Assembly (NCBI GenBank): GCA_030052745.1
Contig: JANBVO010000041.1
Location: 124,001 to 188,000 of the forward strand
DNA from: Pleurostoma richardsiae
Taxonomy: Eukaryota > Ascomycota > Sordariomycetes > Calosphaeriales > Pleurostomataceae
Reading direction: 5' to 3'
Length of the DNA stretch: 64,000 bases
Position numbers and translations under genes: made by a program. Of this stretch, positions 24,442-35,813 are shown one piece after another. The notes below the pieces were generated by a model. That model ran no database searches. It saw only the letters and a program-made list of their open reading frames with translations, and was not told the DNA's origin. How positions within the stretch are numbered: the first letter of the stretch is position 1; every line of letters begins with the position of its first letter.

Positions 24442-27400
24442 ACCGGGTGAGCTCCTCACTCTTGATATCGAGCTCTTGTCGTTGTCGGCTATCTCCATAG
24501 TAAAAGTCCATAGGGCTGGATGGTGACGTCAGTACGGCAGCACAGCTCAGAGCCCCAGCTTTTAGCTCTGACCTGTCTTCCGACGATGACATCCGCGCCG
24601 CCGGATCTGACACCGTAATGCATGTATGTTGGCATCCTCGAGAGATCCCAAGCTTCAGCCGCCGGGAGATCTACCATGCCTCCGTCCGCTCCACGTGCAG
24701 ACGCCTCCGTGCAGCTCCCCTACTATACTCTACACATGTACCTCTGTACTACGTACATAACTAGTTACCCAAACCGCCGTATCGGGGTGATGCGGCCGAG
24801 GGGTTTTCTCGCTGTTCCGCAAGATTTTCAATGACCGGAAACGGCCGGCCCCGCAGTGCAGATATTAGAGTGCACTCAGTACAGTCTTGGACAGTTGGAC
24901 AGGCCATGTGTCAAGGGTCGGGCTGTCAGTCTCGGAAGCCTCGGGCAACGGACCCAGCCACCAGAAAGAAAAAGTCCATGACGGCGGCGACCCGAAGGAA
25001 GTTTGCTGCCGCCTTTCCTTCCGTGGAGCCTCCGGCATAGTCCTGTTTACTTCTTTCTGAACGGAGTACGTAAAAGTCATTACGATGGTAACAGACCGTT
25101 CCCGCATAGACCGGGTGCCGGCACTGCGCCAAGTCAAGAGGGGACAACTGCAATTTTTTCCACTTCTTGAAAAGTACGTGGGCAGCGTAACAACGAAGTC
25201 CGTGTGCAGTGTGGGAAATGCAACTACCAGCGTTTTATTTGCGATGTCCCGAGCAGTGACTCGAAAGGACTTGGCCGCCGCCGGCATCACCAGCCGGTTT
25301 GGCACAGAGGACACCGTCCATTGCAGATCCAGCTTTTCCGTGCACAAGACAAGGTCCGGAAAACGGCGAGCCTTCATGGCATCGCGGGAGATTGTCGCCG
25401 TTACGGTTTCATTAGCCTCGCGGGTACGGGACCAGGGTCCGTCGGAAATAAGCGGGCCCCGGGCCCGAGAGGTGTTTCGATTTGCTTCCAAAATGCACGC
25501 TGTTGGAGCAATTGGCCAAGTGAGACTGGGACTTACCTATCCCCGGCTTGAAGCTTCGAGGCGCGGGAGGGGGGACCCTTTCCTGCAGATGGGATCATGG
25601 GTTGGCGCGTCATATAGTCGCATGACATTGTCTCTCTGGCTGGTCCAACCAACAGTCGGTCAGCACGATCCCTCGTGACAGCTGGCGACCGGGAGCAAGG
25701 GGATTAGATAAGAGCTACTGTGTAAACGCAGACACCGTAGATCGGTAAGGTATTATCGTAGCTACGTGCTGACTCCTAGGAATAGCTCAAGTACTGGGCG
25801 TGCCTGCCGTTTGATGGATCCGGTTGCCGGTCGGACGGTTCAGAGACAAACCCGATCACCCTCCACGACGTCGATCGCCTGGGGAGGTTGCTAAGATGCT
25901 CTAGTGTAAGTGAGAGTCGGTGGGGAGCCAAGGGGGAGCCTAAGGGAATATCCACGGCAGACGGAAAAGAGTCATCTCCTATACAGTATTACGGAGTGGG
26001 CACCTCTTTAATAAGCGGGGTGTTGTTAGACATCGACAGCCTCGCGATATCGTCCATCGTCTTGGGACCTCTCGCTTCGTCTTCCGAGCAGCTATGTAAC
26101 TGCACGGGCAAGGCCGGCGAGGCGGAACAGATACCGCATGTCAGAGATCGGTCTCGGGTAAGCCATGTCGTACGTTCCCGCCATCCGTGGCCCTGATCCT
26201 GACATCCTATACTCGGGGAGGGGCACCAAGGGGGGTCAGAATTGTCTCTCCGCATCGAAAATTGTACGAGATGACGGCCTGATCGAACCACGGCAGCATC
26301 GAGCTTGCGGACGACAATGTACTTACTGTTTACAGTACTAGAGTGCGATAGTTGTAGGGCAAGCAAAGGTAGGTATCCTCCGAAGGGCGCGGAAAGCCGA
26401 GTATCCGCCTGTCGTCGGCCGGCATTTGTCACCTACGGAGCAACCAGCAATGCATAGTCTGCATAGAGTAGTTCTTGGTCTGCATAGGTAGTGTACACCC
26501 CGCCGCTGCAAGCGCTGCATCCATCCATCACCGCTCTTTTTCATGTCTTTTTTCATGTCATTTTCCTCTTTCTTTCCCCACGAGCCCACACACCTGCGGT
26601 ACATGCCTAAGGCAATGTAGGAGGTACCTTAGCGGCTGGGTGCCGCGAGCGGAGCCGTTCTCGCACAATGAGGCTCCGTAAAACCGGCCGGGTACTGGCA
26701 CTGTGTACAGGCCGCTGCTTAATAAGACGTCGCCGCCTCGGTGACTTGCTCCGGCTTCCTCCCTCCTCGAGTGGCCGCTGCCTGATGCAATTCAAAGGCA
26801 TCGGCGATCGCATGTTCTTGCGGGCCCCAAGGCGACGCTTCCTGTCCGCCGGACAACGTCCTTCGTCAGGCACCGGAGCCGGAGTCGCTTATTTGGGTAC
26901 CAATTACCAAGAAGCACGCACGCTGTACAGAATACTCCAGAGTGCGTTGCTCATGTGCGGGTTTCCTACTGGTAGGAGGCGGATGAGGCATAGGAGGTGA
27001 TCCATTGAATGTACTGCCCAGTGCACAGAGCATCTAGCCAAGTTCGAGGGTTGCCCCGCGGTATCTACCTATCTAAATCGTGGTTTTGATGTTAATCGCC
27101 GCCTCTTCATGTGCAAATCCGACTCACAACTAAGTGTGGCTGACATGGCGGGTCGGCAGTCATCAACGGACGATCGGCATTCGCCAGTTCAACAAAGGGT
27201 AAAGGTAACAGCCACGTCGCAGAGAGGCGCTACGATTTCTGGGCCAAGGCCTAGCTAGCAAACCAGTTGGTCTCTGGAATGCTGGATGGCGATGTAGTTG
27301 TACGCTTGCAGAGAGTGCAGAGTTACAGTGCCTTACTGAGTATGAGTATGGGCAATGTGTCTCTCTTGACACAGTCCTGCGCAAATGGCCTCCATGACAC

Positions 27401-28371
27401 GGGTAGTTAGCTGGCTACCCATTTCCGTCACAACACGCAATCCTGCGCTGGTTCATTTGTTGATGCCTGCTTCCCAGACGTACGCCAAAGGACTGACTGC
27501 GTGACGTGAGTCTGAGCCACCTCGGCCAGGTCGTGTTGCGCGTCGTAAGCATCATCCTACCTGCCTTATCTCCATTTCGTTCCTTCGTCTCCTCGCCAAA
27601 CTGGCGGCCACTCTGGAGATACGAGCCGTGGCCGGCGCTTTGAAGTGCGACCTCACAGAGACGGTGAAGTGCCATTGGGGAGACGACGTCGCTCATTCTG
27701 ATAAGTCAGCAGCCTTCCAGTCACGCTAAGCGATCCCTGCAGCCTTGGTGGCTTGAGCTCCCCACACAGTCCGCACAGTCTGCGCGCTACATCCATTTAT
27801 TAAGTTCTTTCTCTCGACAGCGTCCTCGGAAGCCTCGGAGCTTGGCGATGCCCATTGTGCAGCGCCGGCGACGCCAGCGATGCCAGCGTAACCCGCAGAG
27901 CTTTGGTCTCTGGAACCCCGAAACATCCAGCCAAGAAACGGGTTCGCACGGGTGGTCTGATGACTACAATGGCAACCGTTTTTGTCCGTTGTATCCTTCC
28001 CCGTAACTCCATCAGTAGCCGATATATACACTCGCCGGCCACCTCCTTCGCCATGACGGAACGCGCTCCTGTTCCCCTCTACCTTAGTCCCCCCTCCTCC
28101 CCTCGAGAGTCTCTTGCCTCTCCCTTTTCCTCGCCCCCCGACCTGAGGCACAACGGTTGCCTTTTCGTAGGTACACGATCCTCCAACTCAGTCCTTGCGA
28201 GGCCACGACCCGTAATACCTAATTCCTCGGGCGCATACACGACTGCACCGAAGTGACTAGCACGAGAGCAACGGTACCAATATCTCCACGTGCACATAAT
28301 AACCGGCTCTTTACGGCCTGCAAGGTCATAGCTCCTCTGCATTAGACGTTGCGCAGGCATCATATCTCTAT
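24442..28371. other. 3.9-kb block without a recognisable gene
   Basis: Only the LACTB2-like 3' UTR and the YTP1-like promoter are expected here. Open frames exist on both strands (for example 24865-25491 minus and 25085-25678 plus), but they overlap one another, lack known motifs and show no spliced structure I could support. TACAGTACT occurs at 26331. A long regulatory region, a non-coding RNA, or an orphan gene are all possible. Confidence 0.4.
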
Positions 28372-30464
28372 ATGGGTTCGCATCTGAGGTCAGCCGCGGT
28401 CCTCCTAGCAACCGCCGCGCTTTTGGGCCTTGTCCCAACCGCCCTTGGTCATGGCGACGAAGACATGCACATGGGCGCCGAGGAGGCCAATCCGGACCCG
28501 GATGAGTACCCGCCCACATACTTCGCCCATCCAGAGCACCGCGGGGTCATCTATACTCACATAACTCTCATGACCCTAGCCTGGGTGCTCATGCTGCCTG
28601 TTTGTATGTAAATTCCTCCCTGTCGCTTATTCCGTCAAGGTGGGAGAACGTCAGTGCTAACGAGTGTCGTAACCAGGTGTTATGCTTTCTATCGCACGGT
28701 CGCGCTATACGCTTGCTTCGCAATTTGTCTTCCTTGTGACGAACGCGATCGGCGTGGTCTTCTCCACAATATATAACGCGAGCACGCCGGATCTGTACCC
28801 GAATAACGCACACCATAAGCTCGGTTGGCTGGTGACATGGGTTGTGTCCGCTCAAGTTGTTGTGGGCCTTCTGGCCCGCGTGGTGGGTGCTTTTGCGAGC
28901 GGTGGAAAGCTTTCAAGCGGCGATGACCGCCGGGGCTTCATCCCTGTCTCGACGGAGGCGATGGCTGAGCACCAGCGATGGAACGACCCGAGATTTTCGG
29001 AACAGTATCGTACGTCAAATGACAGCGGGCAAGGCACGGAGCCGAATACGGAGTCGCTCCGGAGTCACTCCTTATCATCTAATGGAGACGAAGTCAGCAT
29101 CCCTCTCCACGATGCGCGCAAGGAGTACGGGGATGATGACGAGGACGACCTTGAAGTTCTTCCGGCGCTCCCTCATAGCGCTGGGAAGATACACTCTATC
29201 GCAGCAAAGGTCGCGGGCAAGATCTCTGAGAGAGTATGGAAAGTGCTGATCTTTGCGTACAATTTCGTTGATCGCACTATCTTAATTCTTGGCTTCATTA
29301 CCTTTTGCACTGGTATCATCGCATTTGGGCGTTTCTTCGTAAGTCACACTGCTGGTCTGCACGCTTCGCTTGGCTCTCTACAGTTCTGACATTGGAGTAG
29401 GAGGGTCGCGCTGTCTTCACTGGTTTGGCGCACTGGATCAAAGGCGGCATTTTCTTCTGGCTGGGACTGTTGACTCTTGGGCGTTGGGCTGGCTCCTTTG
29501 GTGACCTTGGATGGGTGAGTTCCCCGCGACAGCTGACCGTGGGACGTCCTCAACTGACTGGTCTTGCGAATAGGCGTGGAACATCAAGCCGCGATCGGCC
29601 AGGAGGAGATGGACGCCTTCCTCGGAATTCGTGGAGAGCGCTCTCATCTTCGTATACGGCTCGACAAACATTTTCATGGAGCATCTGAGCAATCCCGGGG
29701 GAGAATGGAGCCCCCAAGATATGGAGCACATCTCAATCACCGTGCTGTTCATTGGCGGTGGACTGGTTAGTAGCGCCCGCCACCCGGCAGTTATCACCGG
29801 CTCGGCCCGTCCTAACTAATCACGCGACTACAGTGCGGCATGCTCATCGAATCCGTCCGTGTGCGTGACCTCCTCAACACTACCGTCACCGAAGCGGCGC
29901 AATCGCTGCCCGAGCATGCGTATGATGCCGAGGAGCGCAACTCTCTTCAGGAGCCGGAGGCATACTCTTTCTCGATGAATCCCATCCCAGCGCTGGTGAT
30001 TCTCTTATTGGGCGTCATGATGGGCTCTCACACCCAGGCCACGATGATCTCCAGCATGGTTCATAAACAGTGGGGCAATTTGCTCGCGGGAGCGTCTTTT
30101 GCGCGAGGCCTGACCTACCTGATCACGTATCTCAAACCGCCGCGGTCTGTTTTGCCATCCAGGCCACCAACCGAACTGCTGACATCCTTCGGCTTGATCG
30201 CTGGAGGCATCATGTTCATGGCAAGCGTACGTGGCCTCAAAGTCGTGATCTAACCCTTCAAATTCAATGAAACTAACTCAGATGCAGAGCGGTGACACTG
30301 TCCAGGGCATGATTCACTATGATCTGGACGCCATGTTCATGTACACCGTGGTTCTAGGCTTCGTGGGCCTGATAATGGCCTGGGAGATAATTGTCCTCGC
30401 TTTGAAGGGCTGGGCTGTGCGTAAGGAGGCCGGGCGGCCCGCGGGCTCGCACGGTATGGCATGA
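28372..30464 (+). CDS. YTP1-like multi-pass membrane protein (DUF2427/Ytp1 domains)
   Basis: Six exons: 28372-28603, 28677-29338, 29401-29514, 29574-29765, 29834-30226 and 30288-30464, giving 589 residues with phase kept. The N-terminus has a signal peptide (MGSHLRSAAVLLATAALLGL..ALG), then HGDEDMHMG. A DUF2427-like membrane part follows, with HPEHRGVIYTHITLMTLAW and NNAHHKLGWLVTWV. A hydrophilic acidic loop lies near residues 180-270. The C-terminal Ytp1-like part has many helices, with FTGLAHWIKGGIFFWLG, NPIPALVILLLG and MMGSHTQATMISSMVHK. The His-rich helices resemble cytochrome b561-like folds. The family's function is unknown; yeast YTP1 has weak similarity to electron-transport proteins. 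Confidence is good for the family and low for any role. Confidence 0.87.
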
Positions 30465-31754
30465 GAAGGTAATGGACGGCGGAGCATTAGATGCGGATGA
30501 GCTCACGATACGGTGATTCACTTGATAATGATGCATCGAACTCGGCGCATTCGGCGGGAAATAATACCCCCCACCTCTTTTATTCGCTTCTCGTCTCACC
30601 TAAAGATACCCATTATTCTTGGAAACAGCTGCATTGGGAGGAAGGGAATGGCATGGCCAGGTAGGCTTCAATGAAGGGGAAAGGCCCGGGTGGGATGGAT
30701 GGCCGGATGGTTGATACCTGAATGGCGTTACGCTCGTTACGACTTGGATTCAGAACGGTTGGGTCGCCCCTGCGGTGACCGGAGGATGAATAATGGGGAT
30801 TTAGAACGGCTGTTGAGAGTAAGGGTAGAGAGTATCAGAGCGCTGCCTCTTGCGGGATTGCTCCATGGAGCTCCAATAAGACTGGCAACAAGTTCGCTGG
30901 CGGTTACAGTTCCCTCTCGCAGGTCTACACATACCGGTGAATAGTCCTTGCTAGACCATACTGGTCCTCTTGACCGATAAATTCCCCTTTTTTAAACTCG
31001 CTTGTCAGTATCGTCTGTAGCCAGAGGGATTCTGTGCCTCAGTTTCGAGGGCCAGCAACCCCGGTGTTTGTTGCAGAGGGACGACTCCTTTGTTTCAGAG
31101 ACTTGAAAAGAACCCTAGAGTTCCGAGTTGCTTAGGTTCCAAGAAGAACGGAGCTACTATAGGAACTAATATTGTCCTGCATCAATGGCGTATACTCCTC
31201 AAGTCCAGTCTTGCTCAGCAACCAACCTCGAGGAGTCAGCCCTAACCTCTGGCTGTTTGTTGCGCACATTCGCTGACAGGCACTCGGGGTTCCATGACTT
31301 CGGCTTGTATCAGTCTTTTTTGCCCTTCATTTCTACTCCTTTTCGGCCTGGTAAGTCGATCAGGTCTGCATAGCTGCGTCATTTAATCCACCTCGAAGAC
31401 ATTTCCTCCTGTACCTATAGAGCAACCGCAGAAACACCTCCGCATCATTCGTTGTACCCAATCGATACAACTGGTGCAGTTCCCAGGTGAAGTAAGTTTT
31501 CTGTCAGGCTCTACATAGATTACATCTCTCTATCCATCGCGGTTCATTAGATTCCATATGCCCGCAGCGATGCCCTCCCTCATTGTCCAAGGAGGATTGG
31601 CAGGCTCTAGCAGGCCATGTCTGCCGCCCTATCACCGCCGGGAAACGTGAAAGGCCATGGTAAATTTCGACGCCTGGCGCCTGATAGTTCCCGTCCCACT
31701 GACAATGATTCCGAGTCGCTCATGATGCCCTCCTGTCTGAGCAGTGGCCAGTTC
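30465..31754. other. Convergent gap between the YTP1-like and rsa3 genes
   Basis: About 1.3 kb between two 3' ends. I see only short open frames with no recognisable family. Confidence 0.4.
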
Positions 31755-32003
31755 TCAACCCGTCCTGGGCTTCGCTGGTTCCGCCATCGCGATCCTCCGC
31801 TGGTCCGCGGGCGAGAACGTGGCCGTCCCCTGCTGCAGGGCGTGGACCAGCAGGGGCAGCGCCTCGGGCTTGAAGTCGTCGGCGGTGCGGATCTTGTCCA
31901 GGTCCTCGGCGAACTCCTTGGTTGCTCGCTGCAGGTAGTACGAGGTGAAGTCGGCGGAGACCTCCTTGTCCGACTTGCTGCTGCTTCCCTGTGTCCCGCT
32001 CAT
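31755..32003 (-). CDS. rsa3: Rsa3-domain protein, likely ribosome assembly protein 3
   Basis: One exon of 82 residues from the ATG at 32003; the frame is open further upstream but not conserved. The core SADFTSYYLQRATKEFAEDL, then DKIRTADDF, ALPLLVHALQQG and FSPADQRRI, matches the C-terminal domain of yeast Rsa3, a nucleolar factor for early 60S assembly. Yeast and many fungal proteins have a long acidic N-terminus that is missing here, so this may be a short family member or lack an upstream exon. The gene is divergent from the TUDOR-domain gene, 766 nt apart. TATAAG lies on the coding strand about 52 nt before the ATG. Confidence is fair, as the domain is small. Confidence 0.72.
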   Translation of the reverse strand: MSGTQGSSSKSDKEVSADFTSYYLQRATKEFAEDLDKIRTADDFKPEALPLLVHALQQGTATFSPADQRRIAMAEPAKPRTG

Positions 32004-32769
32004 CCTCGGCGATCCGATCGTGAATCCGTGATGAAAGTTGACGAGTAGTATAAGCTTATATCTCTCCCCTGTGTGCGGAGTAGCAGGTAAAGGAGAGGCC
32101 TGCAAGAGATAGGGAGGGTTGGATGCGCCGGAAAAAAAGGAAGCCGCCCCACGCCGGCTTCTTACTGTTAGTGCAGAATGTGGCTCTCCTGCTACTGCGG
32201 TAGCGTGGACTTAACACGACTACCAGCGCCTCCGTATGCCTGTCCCCAACTTCAACAGCAAACCGTGCACTACTGTCAATTACGTTCCGCCAGATGGGAC
32301 GGATGGCCCGACCGGACAGCCCTGACGTTTAGAGGCCGGGTCAACACGATACGTCCGCCGTGTCGCGCCTAATTAGCATAGCGCAGAGCACCCTCCACAG
32401 TGCACCCATGGCATTAACGCAAGGCCCCTCAGGAGTCAGGGGTCTTCCAGCGGTGGACGCAATCGCCGTCACGGTTGTATTAAGCTTAACAGGTGAAGTC
32501 AGTATGACTTTGACGCTGTCGCTTCTCGAAGTACTCCGTACGAGATCGACAAAAGCCACACGTCTGAGGCTCACGTACTTGAGACATATGATCATGACGT
32601 CAACCCTTTGATCTCCGACCTCTCCGTGACAAGTCACACATTCAATCAATTACGTCGTGATAGATGGACGCATGTCGCGATATATGCTATAAAGAATAAC
32701 ACGTAGAAGAAAAACCAAGGCCGAAACTTCGAGCAGTAGAACTGTCATCAGATATAAACGCTAGCCAAG
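32004..32769. promoter_or_regulatory. Divergent promoter region rsa3/Hva1-TUDOR
   Basis: 766 nt between divergent starts. It contains GTACGGAGTAC on the minus strand at 32531-32541 and TATAAA at 32688-32693, about 77 nt before the plus-strand ATG. No gene is visible. Confidence 0.55.
32688..32693 (+). promoter_or_regulatory. Candidate TATA box of the Hva1-TUDOR gene
   Basis: TATAAA sits about 77 nt upstream of the ATG, a plausible distance for a fungal TATA box with a short leader. Confidence 0.45.
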
Positions 32770-33057
32770 ATGCCGAGCGACATAAAGGACAAGAACGGCG
32801 AGCCCATCCACGAGGGCGACACCGTCTTCACCAAGTTTCGCGGGGGCAGACACGAGGGAGTGGTTGACAAGATCGTGACGACTCAGGAGGAGGCCAAGGA
32901 GGCCGACGTCAAGAACCCCCCGAAGGTAACGTCGTGCACAGAATGACTCGCGACTCGCTCTTGGCCCGTGTCTGATTGTTGCTGGCAGGTCTTGTTCACC
33001 GATCAACATGGTCACCACGTGTCGCACAACCCGGGGACATTGCAGCACGAGAAGTAG
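32770..33057 (+). CDS. Small Hva1/TUDOR-domain protein (DUF2945)
   Basis: Exons 32770-32925 and 32989-33057 give 74 residues. The intron runs GTAACG..GGCAG in phase 0. The protein has GEPIHEGDTVFTKFRGGRHE, then GVVDKIVTT, VLFTDQHGHHVSHNPGTLQH. This is the layout of the small basic PF11160 family (hypervirulence-associated TUDOR domain, formerly DUF2945), found in bacteria and fungi and of no known biochemical role. The fold is a small beta barrel; the name comes from one bacterial context and says nothing about virulence here. The whole protein is the domain. A TATA box lies close upstream. Confidence in the family is good. Confidence 0.85.
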
Positions 33058-33686
33058 CGGGCTGTCTTCCAGTGGCAGTCACTTATTATCAAGTGCTGTC
33101 GAAGCCCTTCCGTACGCAAAGGCGCAGCTTTCTTTCCCTCGTGGGCTCTGGGATGGGCTCGCAGAACGAACGAGCATCTCTGGGATATCATTCACGGGTT
33201 AAGCAGGCAGGCCGTGTCTTATCATGGACATACCACGAGGTCAAGAGGCCAAGGGCTCTGAATCCTGTGGAGAGCTTATCAGAATATCATTGTCTTAATC
33301 TCTTGCAATGCACAAAGCGAGCGTCACCCCGTCCGCCTCGCCTTGAAAGCGGACCGGGTATATTCATATATGAGCCATCCCTCCCCGGCCCATCCATGAA
33401 GCGTCCACACTGGCTCGCCGATGCCCCCCATGCCTCCGTGCCAGTCGGTCTCTGAGCCCGCTCAATCCCATTTCCCATGAAACTCGAAAACGAATGACAA
33501 AACCAAGCTGCCCCCTTGGTTCCTACCCATTGAACTCCGCGGCGCCACACCCTTTTTTTCGGTATCCTCACAGAATTCCATAGCAAAAAGAGACATAAGG
33601 AGCGTAGCTTGAGATCCGACACGCAGCCGCACCCTGGTCACTTTCTCCAACTCGTACATAGCACAATCGGTCCAGGACCACCATGC
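33058..33686. other. Convergent gap after the TUDOR-domain gene
   Basis: 629 nt between two 3' ends, with no supported coding sequence. Confidence 0.4.
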
Positions 33687-35813
33687 CTAAAGCGCCTTCC
33701 CGACACTCGTCTGGCTCCCTCCGCTCTGCCGCCTCGGCCGCCCCTGTAGCTCGTCATCGTCCCTACGGTTCTCGACCGGCGTAGACACGACGCTGTCATC
33801 CCACCTCGTTGCGGGACCCACGTCGGGCCCCGGGTCGCTCCAGTCGCCCATGCTGACGCCGCTCGAGTACTTGGACGAGAAGCTCTCGCGGCGCGCGTGT
33901 GCTGGTACGGGCTTGCGCACCATCCCCGCAACGGCGCCGGAGACGCCCCTCCCCCCCAAGACGCTCTCGATTTCGCTCAGCCCCGCCACGCTGCCGCCTG
34001 CCGTGCTGACATTGCTGCTGGGCACGCGGGGCGCGCTGGGACGCGGCAGCGGCTCCAAGTCGAACGGGTCGGAGCGGAACTTGTTGCGGCGCGTGGCGAA
34101 CGAGTCCACGCTGTTGAGGCTCTCGCGGCCAGCGTAGATCGACTGCTTGGCGCCGCCAAACCCAGGGTTGGAGGAGGGCGGCCGGCTGCCTCCGCCACCA
34201 CCGGCCCCGACGGACCGGCCCCTGGAGCGGCGGATGTCTGCCACGTACGTCGTGGGCTTAGGCACCGCTGGCTGCCCCGGAATCGCGTTCGAGTCGTTGA
34301 AAGGGTTGTCGGATTGACTGACCACGAGCGGTGCGGGTTTGGCACTCTGGTGAGGCGTGGCGTTGGCATCGCTGAAGGGGTCGTCGCCGAAGTTCAGACT
34401 CAGTCCACCGAGGAAGTGGTCCACGCTGGAGCGACTCCCGTTAGTGCGGCTTCCCCGGCGGCTACCGCGACGCCGCTGAGCCTCTCGGTCCAGGTCGCGG
34501 TCGTCCATGTTCAGCAGAGTCAGAAAATCCGGCTTGTTGCTCAAAGGGGCCTGGTTCCGCTTCTCATTTAAGCCACGAGCAAATTGGGCCGTTCTGTCGT
34601 CGTCTTTCCTCCACCCCAAGTTCATGTTATCCGCCTTCCGCGTCCACCAGCCCAGTAGACGGTCCTTGATCGTCGGCTCCGCTCCAGAGCTGGGCAGGAG
34701 CGTCGAGTTTTGTCGGCTGTGTGTGCTGACCTCCATAAATTGCGAGTTACCGCGGTTCATGTTGACGGTCGGCGTGCTGGCGCCGCTGCGGGTGACCAGC
34801 TGGCTCATCCGGCCACGGAGCTTCCTCAGGTTTGCACCCACAGCGGCCTTGATCTTCTCTGTTCGCGGCGTTGGGCCAATGCTCCCACGGTTGATCACAT
34901 AGCCCTCTCCCTTCTCGTTCCTGTATGCCGGATCTACCGAGAGGGGAGTGAGCAGAGTACTCCGTCGCTTCTTCAGCACCCGTCGCCTCCAGAACCAGAT
35001 CAAGAAGGCGATCAGGCTGATGGCTGCTACACCACCAATAACACCCCCTGCCACTGCAATCGTCGATTCTGTGCTGCTCTTACTACTGCTTGAGGGTGCA
35101 GTATTGACCGTCCCTGTGGTCGCCGAGTCGGTTGCCGCGACAGCTGCCCCATTGCCTGTAGTCGGCGCTGCGGTCCCTATTGTCGTGAAGAGGGGCGAGG
35201 CATCTCCTGCGGATGGAGACAGTGTGACGTCGCTCAGCGCAACTGCTGACTGGCTCGCCTGGTCTGTCGCCGTCTGTGCAGCAGTTGCCGAAGTGGCTGT
35301 TATGCTGTTATCAGCTTGACTGGTCTGTATTATAGACGTATCACCTGCGGCTTCGGTAGGGCTTATTATTGAGAACTGGGCTATTGAGCTTGTCGTGGTT
35401 GTGGGAGGTGGGAGGGCAACTGCCGTAGACTGGACTGCCGGTGCGGGCACCAGCAATGTAGCAGGTGCCTGTACGGCGGTAGTGGTGGTAGTTGTCGAGG
35501 AGGATGAAGAGGATGTAGAGGTGGACGTGGACGTTGATGTGGATGTGGTAGATGTTGTGGATGTGCTATCTTCTTCTGTCAGGGAGGAAGTGCTCGTCGT
35601 ACTCGTAGAGCTTGTAGTCTCTGCTGCTACTGTAGCCACCGCAGTACCCTGCTGGGCGTCCGCCGCCGCCGTTGTTGTCGTTGTATCTTGCTGGCTGTTC
35701 TCGCCGCTGCTGCTGCTGCTGCTCGCCGTGTTGCTCCGGGGTACTGCCGTACACCTCTTGCCGTTGATACTCGTAATGAAGGTCCCCGCCTGGAGGTTTG
35801 CGCTTGTCGACAT
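33687..35813 (-). CDS. Ser/Thr-rich single-pass membrane protein (Mid2-like organisation)
   Basis: An open frame of 708 residues. Residues 30-250 are dominated by Ser, Thr and Ala with long ST runs, as in heavily O-mannosylated wall-stress sensors. One membrane helix lies near residues 252-275 (VAGGVIGGVAAISLIAFLIW), followed by basic RRRVLKKRRS, and then a 430-residue cytosolic tail rich in Ser, Arg and Gly. This topology resembles Mid2/Wsc-type sensors, but I see no WSC cysteine domain. The start is doubtful: no signal peptide follows the ATG, and the frame stays open upstream for 19 codons. A CTAAC branch-like site lies about 40 nt upstream of the ATG on the coding strand. An upstream exon encoding the signal peptide is likely. 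The role in wall sensing is inference. Confidence 0.7.
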   Translation of the reverse strand: MSTSANLQAGTFITSINGKRCTAVPRSNTASSSSSSGENSQQDTTTTTAAADAQQGTAVATVAAETTSSTSTTSTSSLTEEDSTSTTSTTSTSTSTSTSTSSSSSSTTTTTTAVQAPATLLVPAPAVQSTAVALPPPTTTTSSIAQFSIISPTEAAGDTSIIQTSQADNSITATSATAAQTATDQASQSAVALSDVTLSPSAGDASPLFTTIGTAAPTTGNGAAVAATDSATTGTVNTAPSSSSKSSTESTIAVAGGVIGGVAAISLIAFLIWFWRRRVLKKRRSTLLTPLSVDPAYRNEKGEGYVINRGSIGPTPRTEKIKAAVGANLRKLRGRMSQLVTRSGASTPTVNMNRGNSQFMEVSTHSRQNSTLLPSSGAEPTIKDRLLGWWTRKADNMNLGWRKDDDRTAQFARGLNEKRNQAPLSNKPDFLTLLNMDDRDLDREAQRRRGSRRGSRTNGSRSSVDHFLGGLSLNFGDDPFSDANATPHQSAKPAPLVVSQSDNPFNDSNAIPGQPAVPKPTTYVADIRRSRGRSVGAGGGGGSRPPSSNPGFGGAKQSIYAGRESLNSVDSFATRRNKFRSDPFDLEPLPRPSAPRVPSSNVSTAGGSVAGLSEIESVLGGRGVSGAVAGMVRKPVPAHARRESFSSKYSSGVSMGDWSDPGPDVGPATRWDDSVVSTPVENRRDDDELQGRPRRQSGGSQTSVGKAL

